Below, piece by piece: positions 25,889 through 38,515 of a stretch of DNA of 64,000 bases. Numbering within the stretch: position 1 is the stretch's first letter; each line of letters starts with the position of its first letter. The position numbers were made by a program, and so were the translations under genes. Under the pieces are notes generated by a model, which saw nothing but the letters and a program-made list of their open reading frames with translations, had not been told where the DNA came from and ran no database searches. The DNA comes from Cardiocondyla obscurior (Eukaryota; Arthropoda; Insecta; Hymenoptera; Formicidae), in the NCBI RefSeq assembly GCF_019399895.1, contig NC_091867.1:6895501-6959500 (forward strand), in the 5' to 3' direction.

Positions 25889-27263
25889 ATGAACAAGCCT
25901 TCAAGTTAGTATGGTTTGATATTATGTACATGATTATTAATACTTTTGTTAAAGTTGTGATATTTTGGCATATGTATATATATTGTAGATATATGTATAT
26001 ATTACAGGAACTGGACAAACACTCAAGTATGTGAGTTTAGTTACTCTTACACTTCAAAATGCTATGGTTGGCCTTAGCATGCGGTATTCACGTACCAGAG
26101 CAGGGGACATGTTTCTTTTTTCTACTGGTAAGTATTAACTTTTTACGAAAATTGTAATAAATATTATTTTAAGATAAAAAGTTACTTATATTTTAATATA
26201 GAAGAATAATAATGTATATAATTATATTTATATATTTTATTTTTTTTAGCTGTTGTAATGGCTGAAGTAGTGAAATTACTTACTTGCCTTGTATTAGTAT
26301 ATATTGAAGAAGGAAACTTTGAGAAATTTTACAAAGCTTTACATATGACAATTGTGAAGCAGCCTGTTGACACTTTGAAAGTTTGTGTGCCATCCTTTCT
26401 GTATATTATTCAAAATAATTTACTTTATGTTTCCGCGTCCAATTTGGATGCAGCTACGCATCAGGTAAAGCATATCTCTAAATAAAAAATTAATGTTAAA
26501 AGAAAAAGAAAAAAAATATATATAGAGAAATAATATACGTACTAGCCGGTACTCTTAAATATTTTAACAGTAAATTTATGTAAATATATATTTGATATAA
26601 ATTTTATTCTTTCAGGTTACGTATCAGTTAAAAATTTTGACGACGGCCTTCTTCGCAGTGACGATACTACGAAGATCTCTGCTCCCTACTCAGTGGGGTG
26701 CTCTTGTGATTTTAGTCGTTGGAGTGGTCCTGGTACAGTTGGCACAAACCGTGAAAGCGCCGTTACCATCGGGCATCGAACAAAATCACTGGCTGGGCTT
26801 TTCTGCCGCTTTAAGCGCGTGCTTTCTGTCTGGCTTTGCTGGAATTTACTTCGAGAAGATACTGAAGGGTTCTGACATCTCTGTGTGGATGCGAAACGTG
26901 CAACTGAGTGTATTGTCTATACCGTTCGGCCTAGGCACGTGTTTCTTACATGACGGTAATGTTATACGCAAGTTAGGATTCTTCTTCGGTTACGATCTCT
27001 TTATTGGTTACCTGATTGTACTACAAGCCGGTGGTGGGTTAATTGTAGCCATGGTAGTCAAGTATGCTGACAACATACTAAAGGGATTCGCCACATCCCT
27101 GGCTATCGTAATATCCTGCGTAGCTTCTGTTTACCTGTTTGATTTTCGTTTATCGTTCCAGTTTAGTCTTGGGGCATTCTTTGTTATCTGCTCCATATTC
27201 CTATACAGCTATCAGCCGAAAATCTCGTCCCTTGACAAACATACATCTGCTGAAAAAGTTTGA
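25889..27263 (+). CDS. Ugalt: UDP-galactose / UDP-N-acetylgalactosamine transporter (SLC35A family)
   Basis: Exons 26008-26127, 26250-26464 and 26616-27263 are certain. The first coding exon is proposed at 25889-25904: ATG in a CCAACATG context, MNKPS plus one base, donor gttagt, 103 bp intron. With it the frame closes at 332 residues. The protein is almost wholly hydrophobic, with about ten membrane segments. Signature blocks are LKYVSLVTLTLQNA near the N-terminus, FLYIIQNNLLYVSASNLDAA, VTYQLKILTTA, SGFAGIYFEKILKG, VWMRNVQLS and VVKYADNILKGFATSL. All are typical of Golgi nucleotide-sugar transporters of the SLC35A2/A3 group, closest in character to insect UDP-Gal transporters. It exchanges cytosolic UDP-sugar for luminal UMP to feed glycosylation. 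Substrate specificity cannot be read from sequence alone. AATAAA at 27,783-27,788 is a candidate poly(A) signal. Confidence 0.93.
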
Positions 27264-28354
27264 TAGTGGTTAAAATACTTTCGAAAGTATTTTCAACGGA
27301 AATTATCAACTCAACTCAAGTTTCCTTAAAACTATTACTGATTAATATCAAATTTATATATGGACTTTTAAATACTTTTAGAGTAGAAGTAATTTTAATA
27401 TATTCATAAAAATAATGCATTTAAATAGAAAAAAAGATTCAGCAAACGCTATTTTTGAAGAAAAAAAAATCTAAAAGTCGATTGCAAGTCTTTTGAGGAA
27501 AAAAAAAAGAGAAAGAATTGTTACGTTGTATATATGAAAGAGTCGTCACAAGTGCAATCATGTTTTTACATTAAACTGATTCTGAATTATCTTGTGATAA
27601 ATGAGATCAAGAAGAAAGCAAAAAAAAATCTATAGAGATATTAAAACAAATTATACACCGTGTAATGCTATTCCAATTTATTTTTATATAGCTTTAAAAC
27701 ATTTTCATATGTTTGATCAAAGGTGTGTTAATAGGCCAGTTAGTCATATACTTGCACTATGTACTTAATTTAAATAGATTTTAATAAATACAATTTTTAC
27801 AAGAACTCATGTTCTGGAGTCTATAATATAATTTTAGAATATTTAATAATTATTTATTAGATTACATTTTCTAAATAAATTTTAATAAATATATTAAAAA
27901 ATGTTAAGTATTAAATTCTAATTAAATTTTTTTTTAGTTTTCAAGAAATCGGCCACGAGCCGCCACCTTCATCGGGAAATCGAGGTAGTCGTGAGATTCA
28001 AAAGACGCGAAATCAGACGTCCCCTTTTTCAGTAGTACGTAAATAATTTTAATTTAATTGTTTTAATAATTTTTTTTTTAATTTTGTATTTCAAGTTTTA
28101 GGACCGAAGATCGCGACATTTTATTTTCGCGCCAGTCGAGCGGTTGGTAAGCTTGTCCCAGCCGGTGTTCTAGTTTTATATGAAACTTTCTTACGAAGAC
28201 GGTGCTTCGGAAACTCTCTATCGACCGGCCAATCGCCAGCGACGCTGTCGTACGATGCGGCCGATATTATCAGTGCTTACGGGACACCCGCGTGAGTGTG
28301 ACATCGTGGTTTTTCATCTCTGCGCGCGAGCACGCATAAATATCCACGGTGACC
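27264..28354. other. 3' UTR of the transporter and 5' region of transaldolase
   Basis: 27,264 to about 27,900 is AT-rich and likely transporter 3' UTR, with a candidate AATAAA at 27,783-27,788. From about 27,940 the sequence becomes richer in CpG and pyrimidines up to the transaldolase start, consistent with promoter plus 5' UTR. No further coding exon was seen. Confidence 0.6.
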
Positions 28355-30653
28355 ATGAGCGAGCCTCAGTCGAAGAAAAGGAACATGAGCTCGTTGGACC
28401 AACTGAAGGGGCTCACCACGGTGGTCGCCGACACCGGCGACTTCGAAGGTAAACCTACTAAAATTCGAACAAATTCGAATTCGATCGTCTGACACGATCG
28501 TCACGTCGTCTTGGCGGTGTGAAGGGGTGTTCAGGGTCACATAGAGAGTAGGGGGTCTTGCTGCGTTTGCACTTTTTTTTTCCTCTAACACATTAGAGCT
28601 ACAAGTGATCGCCGGCGATATTTCTTTTCTCTCTTTCTTTTCTTTTTTTTTATTTAATATAAAAGCTACACTTATTTTTAAAGACATTTTTAATTAATAT
28701 AATTTTGGAGAATGCCTCTTAGTCAATTTATCTTAAAAACGACGCTGTTACGCTTTATATTTTATAGAATTTGCAGAAGTTTGTTGAAAATTAAAATTAA
28801 ACTGAATTATGTAAATCGAGTCTATTAAATATTTAAAATTGTACTTTTTAGAGAGTTCAGGAGTTTTCGTGGTTACGGAACACGTTTCGTTGTGGTGACG
28901 ATAACGTGCTATTACGACAATTCGATTAATGATAATTAATTTTTTTATTAAGCGTTTGAGTAGAATTTTTTTGTTGTAATTTGATAGATTTTAATTTTTG
29001 CCATAGTATTATGCAGATCGGTCGAAAGATTGAGAGTTTGGAAAATCGAACGATGTCGAGTAAATTTATCTGAGCGACTGATAAGGTGAATCGTATCAAT
29101 ACATGTGAAATTTCTCGACCTCGGCTTGCCGAGTGACCTCTAAGAGTGGAATACTTATCATGTCCGTCCTTGATAAAGACAAATCGAGCAAGATCAATTA
29201 AATAAATTATTTGATTGAATAATAATAAATTTGTTAATGTCGATGTAAAAATTCAAATAAAATAAAAATCGCAAGCAATAAGCATATAGTAATACGTAAG
29301 ACTAATAAATTAACGATGTTATATTATTTCTTTTGCAGCTATGGAGCAGTTTAAACCGACAGATGCAACGACAAATCCCTCATTAATTCTCGCTGCAGCT
29401 AATCAAAAGAAATACGCTCATTTAATTGACAAAGCTGTGGAATGGGGCAAGAAGTCTGCCTCGTAAGTATGTTGTACCGTGACTAGGTTTTTTTTTATTA
29501 AATGTGGTGGTCTGGTTACTGTGGTTGTAATTAAGCAGGCTTGACCTTAATGTTACGGTATTTCGAATATTATTTGATGTAGACATTTTCTTTTAGCACT
29601 CTTCTTGATCAAGTTGAAGAAGCCTTTGATATGACCTGCGTTTTATTTGGCAAAGAGATCTTAAATATAATTCCCGGAAGAGTTTCTACAGAAGTAGACG
29701 CGAGATACTCCTTTCACAAGGAAGCCAGTGTCAATAAGGCGAAAAAATTGATCGGACTATACGAAAGGCTTGGCGTGAGCAAAGAACGCATCTTAATTAA
29801 GCTCGCGTCGACTTGGGAAGGCATTCAAGCAGCGAAGTAAATGCAAGATTAAATTAATACATTTGCATTTTATGTTTAATTGATAAGTGAATAATAAAAT
29901 ATTTTTTTTAGAGAACTGGAGGAAAAGCATGGCATTCATTGCAATTTAACGCTGCTGTTCTCTTTTGTTCAGGCTATGGCCTGCGCGGACGCTGGTGTTA
30001 CTTTAATTTCACCGTTCGTTGGTCGAATTCTTGATTGGTGAGTATCTTAATTTTATTTATTTACAAGTGTGTACTAAAGTCGTTACTAATCGTTATAAAA
30101 AATGGTTTTTAGGTACTTGGCAAATACAGATAAAAAGGGTTACAAACCAAAAGAAGATCCAGGCGTCGTTTCTGTAACGCGAATTTACAATTATTACAAA
30201 AAGTATGATTATAAGACGGTCGTTATGGGCGCCTCGTTCAGAAATGTTGGCAAGTATTTTAATTTATATTTGCGTAATGTATTTTTTTTTTTTTGTATTT
30301 CAATGATTATTTAAAGCTTTTATGATCTCTAGTAACTATATTACTACATTTTATTCATTGAAATATTTCGATTATTAGATGAAATCAGGGAACTCGCCGG
30401 CTGTGACTTGCTTACTATAAGTCCTAAATTATTGGAAGAGTTAGAAAACAGTAACGAGCCCGTGCAAAAAGTTTTGAGTGTCGAATCGGCCAAGAAGTGT
30501 GATATTGAAAAAATGACGTTGGACGAAGCTGGATTTAGATATCTCTTAAACGAAGACCAAATGGCAACCGAAAAGTTGAGCGACGGTATTCGCAAGTTTG
30601 CCGCTGACGCGCGCAAGCTTAGAAAGCTACTAGAGGAAAAGATTCAGGAATAA
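28355..30653 (+). CDS. Taldo: Transaldolase
   Basis: Exons: 28355-28448, 29339-29462, 29597-29836, 29912-30037, 30113-30249, 30379-30653. Phases close to 331 residues, matching animal transaldolases. The DATTNPSLI signature lies at about residues 40-48. The Schiff-base lysine sits in ILIKLASTWEG at residue 141, and the SFVQAMACADAGVTLISPFVGR block follows. The enzyme moves a dihydroxyacetone unit between sedoheptulose-7-phosphate and glyceraldehyde-3-phosphate in the cytosolic non-oxidative pentose phosphate pathway. The ATG follows a tgacc context, and a second in-frame Met at residue 11 is less likely. The intron after 30,249 must use a GC donor (gcaagt) to keep the frame NVDEIREL. A poly(A) signal AATAAA is at 30,909-30,914. 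Confidence 0.98.
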
Positions 30654-31279
30654 ATTAGCGGGATTAAAAGAATGAAGCGTAACATGTTGGACATGTGCAG
30701 ATATACACAGTGACCTAATAATTTACAAGAACATAATATGTTGAATATACAAATACGCATAATTTCTATTTTTATCGAAATATTTGTAAAATAATTATTT
30801 TTATTAATTAACTTGTGTGTATAGGAAAATGTAGAGAGATGAACTAGTTAAAGGAACGAAGGTTGTATATTTTTGGATATACGCTTTTTTGTAATTTACA
30901 TTACAGAAAATAAATATAAAGGAAGGGTAAAGAATATATTTTGTTAAAGTAAACTACTCAAAATTATTATCGTTGTAAATGTTAATCTTTATATTAACTC
31001 GATATTTCTAATTTGTCGTCAAATGTATTAATGTTACCAATATTTGATGCGTGTCTAGTTTTATAATTATTTAATGATTGTGAAATGTAAAAGAATTGTA
31101 TTTAATTATTCAAATTTGTACGACGTAAGCTCGAGTAACCGTCAAGTTTTATTTTTTATATTTATAACTGTGTTACTTGATTCGCCAGTAAAAAGTGTAA
31201 AAGGTACACGTGCGACGAAAGTAAACGAGATGTAATAGAAATACGAAAGAAGCGAAAGCATTCGGGCAAATGGTATTTC

Positions 31280-31800
31280 ACGGGAGTGCCAGTTTGATAA
31301 GTCGTACGAAAAGGCGAGCTTTCTCGAGCTTTCGTTTCCAGCAAACTGCATTTTCGTCGTTTCCGCTTTTTCCGACGAGTCTCGTTTTCTCGCGGGGTTT
31401 GCGGAGAGCTCGGGGACAGCGCGTTTGGCGCCATCTTTCAGCGCGCCTCCACCAATCACGCGCAGCGGTGCTATGGTAACCCGCCACCGCTGACAGCCGA
31501 AGCTGGCAGCAGATGATCCGGATCAGACGTCGCTCGGTCGTGCAGCGCGACGGATGTGCCCGTTGCTATCGAAGTGTTAGACGAGTGCAGCGTGTCGGTC
31601 TCACGGTTTTCGCGACGCGCGTCATCGCGCGAATTAGTGAAAGACGGAAGCCCCACCGATCCCAAAGACGACATCGGAGCCCGACGGCGCGCGCGGCGGC
31701 ACGCGCCCGTGGAGAAATTTCATCCCGTTTGCGAATCGGGTCGCGCTCCCGCGGCCCACAACATCGACAGAGGTTAGTGCGTTGCGCGACGCGATTCAAA
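31280..31800 (+). promoter_or_regulatory. CpG-rich block, candidate promoter and 5' UTR exon of the TNFAIP8-like gene
   Basis: A sharply bounded CpG-rich block lies between AT-rich DNA and the long region leading to the TNFAIP8-like gene. A donor-like cagag|gttagt is at 31,773. A leader exon ending there could splice to the acceptor at 41,944. The frame open into this donor has no ATG, so any exon would be non-coding. Transcript evidence is absent. Confidence 0.4.
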
Positions 31801-34558
31801 TTCACCGGGATCATCGCGCATCCGCGGAGACGTTCTGCCCTTTTATTATTTTTTTCTTTTTTTTGTTCCTTCCAGCCGCGGGGACTTCGATTGACCGCGC
31901 GCGACATGCAGCAGCCGCGTTCACTCACCTTTTACCCACCGCCATTCGAAACCGTTGAAAATTACGAACCGCCGTTCGTATCTTCGTCGCGGCATTAAAG
32001 TAAATCGGTCTGAGAAAAAGAAAAAAAGAATGCGGCATTCGAGAATGAAATATATTTCCGGCGTCAGGAATATATAAAGATCGGGTTAAAACGCTTTTAG
32101 AACATGATAATCGAGGTTGCCGAGCAATTTAGACCGTTGGCAGTTTTGGTGGGAACGAAGTCAGCGTTTATTTGCAACGAGCGGCCATTTTGTTTTTATC
32201 AAAATGATAATCGCGGCGTTAATTTCACGTAATCCGGGCGACGTGTCGCCCGTGCCGACCCCAAAGTTCACGAAGATTGAGAGATTACGATTATTAGAAT
32301 GACTCATCCGTCTCGCGCCCGCCACTTCCGGGTTCGATTCGTTAACGTTGGATTTCTCGGACGCGCTCGGCAGCGTCTATTCACAAGCGCGAAGCACGCG
32401 AGAAATCGTTTGGGAAAATTCCTAAAAGATAGAATTGAGATTAAAAAGGTAATGGGATAACTCACGGGGTCTGGGGAACTCTGCTATCGGGCAACGCATT
32501 GCGCGGGCAAAATTTTTCGCTTTATCATCGAGATCAATGTTTCTCATCTCTTTAAGCGCCGACGTGATTAAAAAGTCTTCCCGTTCACCGCGTCGAATTT
32601 CATCCGCGCGAATTGCCTCTCGAAAACGACTTGAGATGAATTGCGCGAGAAACGCGCCGAGAGTGGCTTACAAAAATATTCCCATCGCATGTTCAAACCG
32701 ATTTCGATTCGTTTCTCTATTTAATATTTATTTAATATTTAATATTTAACGCGCAACGCGCGCAGAAGTAACGGCACAGAGCGACGGAGTATGCTCTGAT
32801 ATTGATGTTATTGTTTCATCTCGCGGCACTCGCGAAATCGAAAGGTAGAAATTGGATGGGAGATATTTGCAGCATCTTCTTTTCCTCACCCTCCGCTATG
32901 AAAAGTCGAACCAGTTATTGCGTTTTTGCGACGTCGAGAATTTACCGCGTCGATTTTTCGCGGTTTCCGGCGTTTCGACATTCCCAGTCGTAATCGGAGA
33001 CATTAAAGACATTCGTTTCCCCCGAGCGGTTTTTCCCGCATCGCCATTTCGCCATCGACGACTTAGAGCCTCGTTTTATGTACCTCGGGTAAACTTCAAT
33101 TATTTCGGTATGCCTGATGTCGAAACGGAGTTACCTCGTGTCAACATACCGCAATATGACGGAGAATTATTATCGATATAATATCATATCAATATAATTA
33201 CATGAATACGAAATTTTATATATTTTATTTTAGTTTTTTTTTATCTTTTTAATTTTTTATTAGAAACCGGTTCTCGCAATTTGTTATACATTTATTACAA
33301 TTTTATAATCATATAGTTTACCGTTGACCGATCGTTAACGTCGCTCTATTTACTTAACGGTTTTAATTACCTCGCTCGACCTTAATACGCGCGGGTGCAT
33401 TATCGTATTAAACAGACCGCCGGCAAAATTTTATATAGTCTTCGTTACCTGTGTCCTTCGCGGGTGGAATTACACGGTAAACATTTGTGGTGCTCGTCAA
33501 ATGACTAATTCACAATTAATAGCCCCGTGAGTCATCGCTGTGGAGTAAATTATCAGCGGGGCGATAAGGTATTGCGATAAAAATTACGGAATCGTGATCG
33601 TAACATATTTCTGTATACAAATATCCGGGTTAAAGAAATATTTAGTTCTTTAAAGAAGGCACGTTTAATCTACCTTGAAAAATAAAGTAAGTAACGTAGC
33701 TTCGAACTTTCCTGGACAAGTACGCCGGATGTCGGTTACGCGAATTCGTTTAGCCTTATCGTGGAAACAACGTAATCAAAGGGAAGATTGAATTGCAGGA
33801 AGCTGGCGACGTGAAATCCGACAGCCCGAAAGAGAAACGGACGGCGCGTTTCGTAACGGCGGGGTACCTAATTGCGTCGTTTGTTCGTCGCGATTTAGTT
33901 AGCCCAGGTCCAATTTTGTCGATAATTTTCGGTACTAGGAACCAGAATGAAATAAAGAGTCGGTTGATTAATAAATGATTAAAATGACGACGTTGAATAC
34001 GATCAAGAAAAATAATGTATTTTATACATTAGACGCTCTCCTTTTTTTTTCTCTCTCTCTCTCTCTTTTTTCCTGTCTTCGTACACAGTGTTATATTCAG
34101 ATCTTGATAGTAACGAAAAAAGAAAGAACACTTAGGTGACTATAGTTAGCACTAACCGAGGCCGGAGAAATCGATCCTTCTGCTTGACTACAACCGTGTC
34201 GCTCGATTTTATTCTAAGGAGAAAGAAAAGCTTTCTCTCGCGTTTTTTATCCGTGGGGCAACGTTTCAATTATGCAAACTCGTCGCGTTACAAAATTATA
34301 ATTAACCATTTTAATTGTTTGCTTTAAATACCGATTTAGCGTTGCGTAGCACTCAGGCGCAATGTTTTTGTTCAGTTAAATTATGAAAGCGTTGTGACTT
34401 GAAGGAAAAACTTTGATCATTACGAATAAGCTGTCACAGGATTGTAATTAATCTTTGTTGTATTTTTAATGATAATGGCGTATAAACGAAAATGCTGATT
34501 AATTAATACAGTCAGGGACAGTCGAGCGGCGAGTAAATTGGTAAAAAGTCGATACTGG

Positions 34559-34583
34559 TTTTTTTTTTTTTTTTTTTTTTTTT
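34559..34583. repeat. Poly-T tract of about 25 bases
   Basis: An uninterrupted run of T. Similar long T-rich tracts occur at about 35,715-35,752, 37,027-37,060 and 38,110-38,139. Simple-sequence DNA. Confidence 0.8.
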
Positions 34584-37500
34584 CTACAACTGTCGGCATA
34601 TAAAGCCGAGGAGCGCTAATATGGCACAGTAATTTATATTTAGAAGCAAATGTCTGAAAAAGGGAGGCTCCGGCGATCTCGAGAACAAAATCGATGGCCG
34701 TTGTAGCGTGTAACCGCTCGCGATGCATGAATTTTATCGGTGCGGACACGTGCACGTGTTATCGGGGAAACACGGCGTGGAATGCGCGAAATGTATCGAT
34801 TGTTTTAACCAGCGAACCAAAGCGTAAATAGTTGCTGCATATCTTTCGGAAATTGTTTAATTTAATTAAAAAGTTGTCGGCGCGGGGCATTTCATTTATT
34901 GTTCAATTTAGTTCGAAATTGATTAATTTAATTGAACTCGAAAAGGAAATTACGTTCGATTTCGTGAAAAATGTTTCCACCGATGCCTTTACGGCCACGT
35001 CGTTAAATAAAATCCCGGTAAGGTATCCTGCGTCGTACGTCTCGCTAATTGCGCACAGATTCCAAAAGACCAGTCCACTTTACGTAATTCAAACATATCG
35101 CACAACGAATTATGCGGAATTTAATTGCGCCCTCGAAAGAGAACTCGGCCGTTTCTTTTCCCATTTGCGGCTCGAGACTTGTTCCAACGTTCTCGCCCGG
35201 TCGCGAGCGAAACGTTTGTTTCAACCCTCGTCTCGCGCGTAACGCGTCGGTGATAATAAACTCGCGGAGTCCGTAGACCGTAGACCGTCCGCGGGCAGCA
35301 TCCGGATCCGGAACACGCGGGAACGGTCTCGTTCGCGCGCCGTAAATAGAAGAAGCTAACGAGTGATCGCCGCGATGAATGAGGTTGTTGTTAGCGCATT
35401 GCCTCGCTTCCAATTACGGCGCCAATCGGCTTTTCTTCGTTCCGCGGCGGGTCCCAACGGCCGCGTTTCCCCGTAAAACGGCCATATCGAGGCCCGTTCT
35501 CGGCCCCGTGAGACCTGCACATGTGGCAAATCGAGCCGGTTATGCGAATGGGTCGGCTCGAAAAAAAATGTTATGCCTTCCGCGTGTCTTCTTCCTTTTT
35601 CGCGAAGCGCGGAATAGGCGACATCCGTAAGCCTGTTAATTCTTTTTTTCATCGCAACCTGTCGCGACAAGGTAACGTTATATGTATACTCTGCATTCTT
35701 TCTTAGAGTGTCTGCATTTTTTTTCTTTTTCTTTTTTTTTTTTTTTTTTTTTATTCAAGCACGCACGGAATTCGGATCGTCTGTAGCCTTGGTCTACCTT
35801 CGTATAAGAGGAAGAGAGAGAGCGAGAGTGAAAGAAAGGGAAGGAAGCTGATTGAAATATACGCGGTGCTCGAAGGAGTGGCGTATGCTAATAATGTTGT
35901 CTTTCGTGTCTTGTATAACGCACATTAGTTAATGAGAATTTAATTTCACAGTTGATTAACGCGCCTGTTAATGTCAAACTAAGATTTCTCTGTTGTCACG
36001 CGTTCGTTTATCTACTTAACGTATGACAATTATGCCCGACCGCGCGTTTTAAGATCTCTAGCGTTCCGTTTGCAATGCTCCAGCTACTCGGCGTTTTTCA
36101 CATCCTGTTTCCTCTCTAAAAATCCACGCGTCAGTTAGCATCGCATATGGCACGTATTACTTCGCGTTCGCAGAAGCTACGTTATGCTACGCAAAAAGAA
36201 AAAAAAAGTAGTTACACGAGTAACTAATCCATGTGTGGAATTCGAGAGAGCGTTTATACAAAGCAGCTTATTTGCGCGAAGCTACCAGAGAGAAAATTCC
36301 CCGCCAGTCGATTCGCGCGGTAATCAGGGCTGATCAAAGCGATATTAAATCCGCGGCAAGAAACTCTCCCAGCTGCTTCGACTGGTCCCCGATCTTCCGA
36401 GAGCTTTTCGCGACGCGTCATCTAAAAGTTCGTCGCATCGGGAACTCGATCTAAGCGCGCAGCTACCTTCGAGTGCATTAGTCCTGCCAGGGGCAGGTGG
36501 TGGTTATCCCGGGCGAGAAGATGCTCAATTATAACGAGGAGGGGTAACGCGTGCTGCCGGTTGCACAGCTGTCGGGTGGCGTGCGACAGCTGCGTCGTCT
36601 TGGCCCGCAACGCCGCGGAAAAGAAAGCGGGTCCCATGGCGAACAGAGGGGTTTGTTCGCCCTGTCGAGCCCTCGACTACCTTCCCTTCGCTAGTATCGC
36701 GTCTTGAACCTTGCATGCGAAAGGTACGGTTTCGGTCTTCCCGCGAAACTTTTTTTTTTCCCGCGGAAAGTTACGGAGGAAAGTCGCGCCGTGGGTGGAC
36801 CCACGCTAATTAACTCGCTGTTTGACCGTGCGCTAAGTAATTACGTCGGGATGTGTCCAAGTCGAAGGGCTGTGTGCACGAAAAAAAGCGGCTGAAACAA
36901 GGCCGCGGGATTATCCGAAAGAAAGGATTGAGAAGAAAATTCTTCTTGGACTGATTCCGCTGATTAGCGATAATTGATCGACGACAGGGTCGACTTTGAA
37001 GTCCCGACTGAAAGACCGATTGTATTTTTTTTTTCTTTTCTTTTTTTCTTTTTTTTTTTTTATTTCACGAGAAGCGTTAATATTAATATTTCCATCGTTA
37101 ATTTTTTTTATTCTTGCTCGTCGGGATTAAATATGTATTACGACGGCTTGACAAACCCGACCGTAAATTACTGAAACGCACGTTTTACGATGACTTCATC
37201 AGGGTCCCGTCGTAAGAATTCCTCTGGTAAACAATTTTAAGAATATTATATTAAGCGTGCTTTGGTGCTTAATAACGAAATATTTACGAGACCGGAATAA
37301 ATGCAAGCGCTTCTTCATCATACAAATAATTTCCGTTTAAACGATCTTACGATGATCTCCGTGGACCATTTTCCTCCGTGTCACCCTCTTCCGTCTCACC
37401 CTGATTGACCCTGGTAGCAAGTATCGACATATCCGTTTCACTATCGCGGGAAAGCCGATCGTCGGCACCGGACGACGTTTCCCGTTAAACGACCGAGCTA

Positions 37501-38482
37501 AATTTACGAATATTGGAAAATGTTGATTGTTAGTCGTCGTACGTCCTTCGTGGCGTCGTCGCGATAATGGTAGGCAGATAATATGCAGGCGACTAATTTT
37601 AGAAATGACGGAACCCGGCAGACTTGGACTCACGACCGGTCGTTGCTTTTGCAACGAAAGAACACGCGCCCGTATTGGCAACGCGACGAAAGCGAAATAA
37701 TTTGCGGACGAGTTCCTATCTTTGTTTTCTCTTTGTTCCACCGCGCCTAATGAACGCGGCTCGTCATCGCGGGATGACGTCGGTGCAAAACGTTTAACCC
37801 GCCGTGACGTAAACGTTTAAACCCTGCCCTTCGCGAGGCGGAAGAGCGAAATAGTGTCGTCGTACGTACACATCGGCGATATTCGAAACGCGCGTGCACG
37901 GAGAACCGATAATTACGTTTGCTCCTGACCAACAGTTTATTCACGTTGTCATTTTGTCTCGGGACAGATCGGCCCGGGCACTCTGAAACCACTGTGCAAT
38001 TTAAATGAAAGCACAGGTACAGGATGGTGTATCGATTGGCCGATCGAAGCGTGGCCCTCGAAAACAAAGCGTGAAACTCTCTTCATAGCTGCAATTTTTA
38101 TTTTATTTTTTTTAATTGTGTTTTTTTTTTTTTTTTTTGAAAATTAAATAAATCCGCGATTGATGGAACGGTAAAACGAGAATCCGCCGCCTACGAGTTT
38201 GCACAATAATTATTTATTTGCGAATCGATGTATCGTCGGGTTTGTTGAAAATAGCGGTGGCGGTGTTAATTCTGTCGACCCTGCCCGGTTTTGCGATAAT
38301 TTAAATGAATATAATTACGGCGTAATGGAAATAAATGCGCCTCCGAGGGGAATCGATTTTAAATTAACCGGAAGTTCCATGCGGATCTCTCTCTTTCTCT
38401 CTCTCTCGCGGGGCTGAAAACATTGCGTTTGCATTACCGTTGGATTCTGCGAAGATGCTAATTTCGGTCGACTGATTTCCGT

Positions 38483-38515
38483 GGAAAACTCGCGGAAAAC
38501 TCGCGGAAAACTCGC
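38483..38515. repeat. Three tandem copies of an 11 bp unit
   Basis: The unit ggaaaactcgc occurs three times without mismatch at 38,483, 38,494 and 38,505. Minor tandem repeat in non-coding DNA. Confidence 0.85.

Noticed and set aside
31556..31777. 73-codon open frame ending at a donor in phase with TNFAIP8-like exon 2
   Set aside because: It would join in frame, but it begins at GTG, and no ATG lies between the upstream stop and the donor. At most it is a non-coding leader exon.
32326..32346. tRNA-like B-box sequence gggttcgattc
   Set aside because: The flanking bases do not pair to form a T-arm, and no matching A-box or acceptor stem lies at the right distance.
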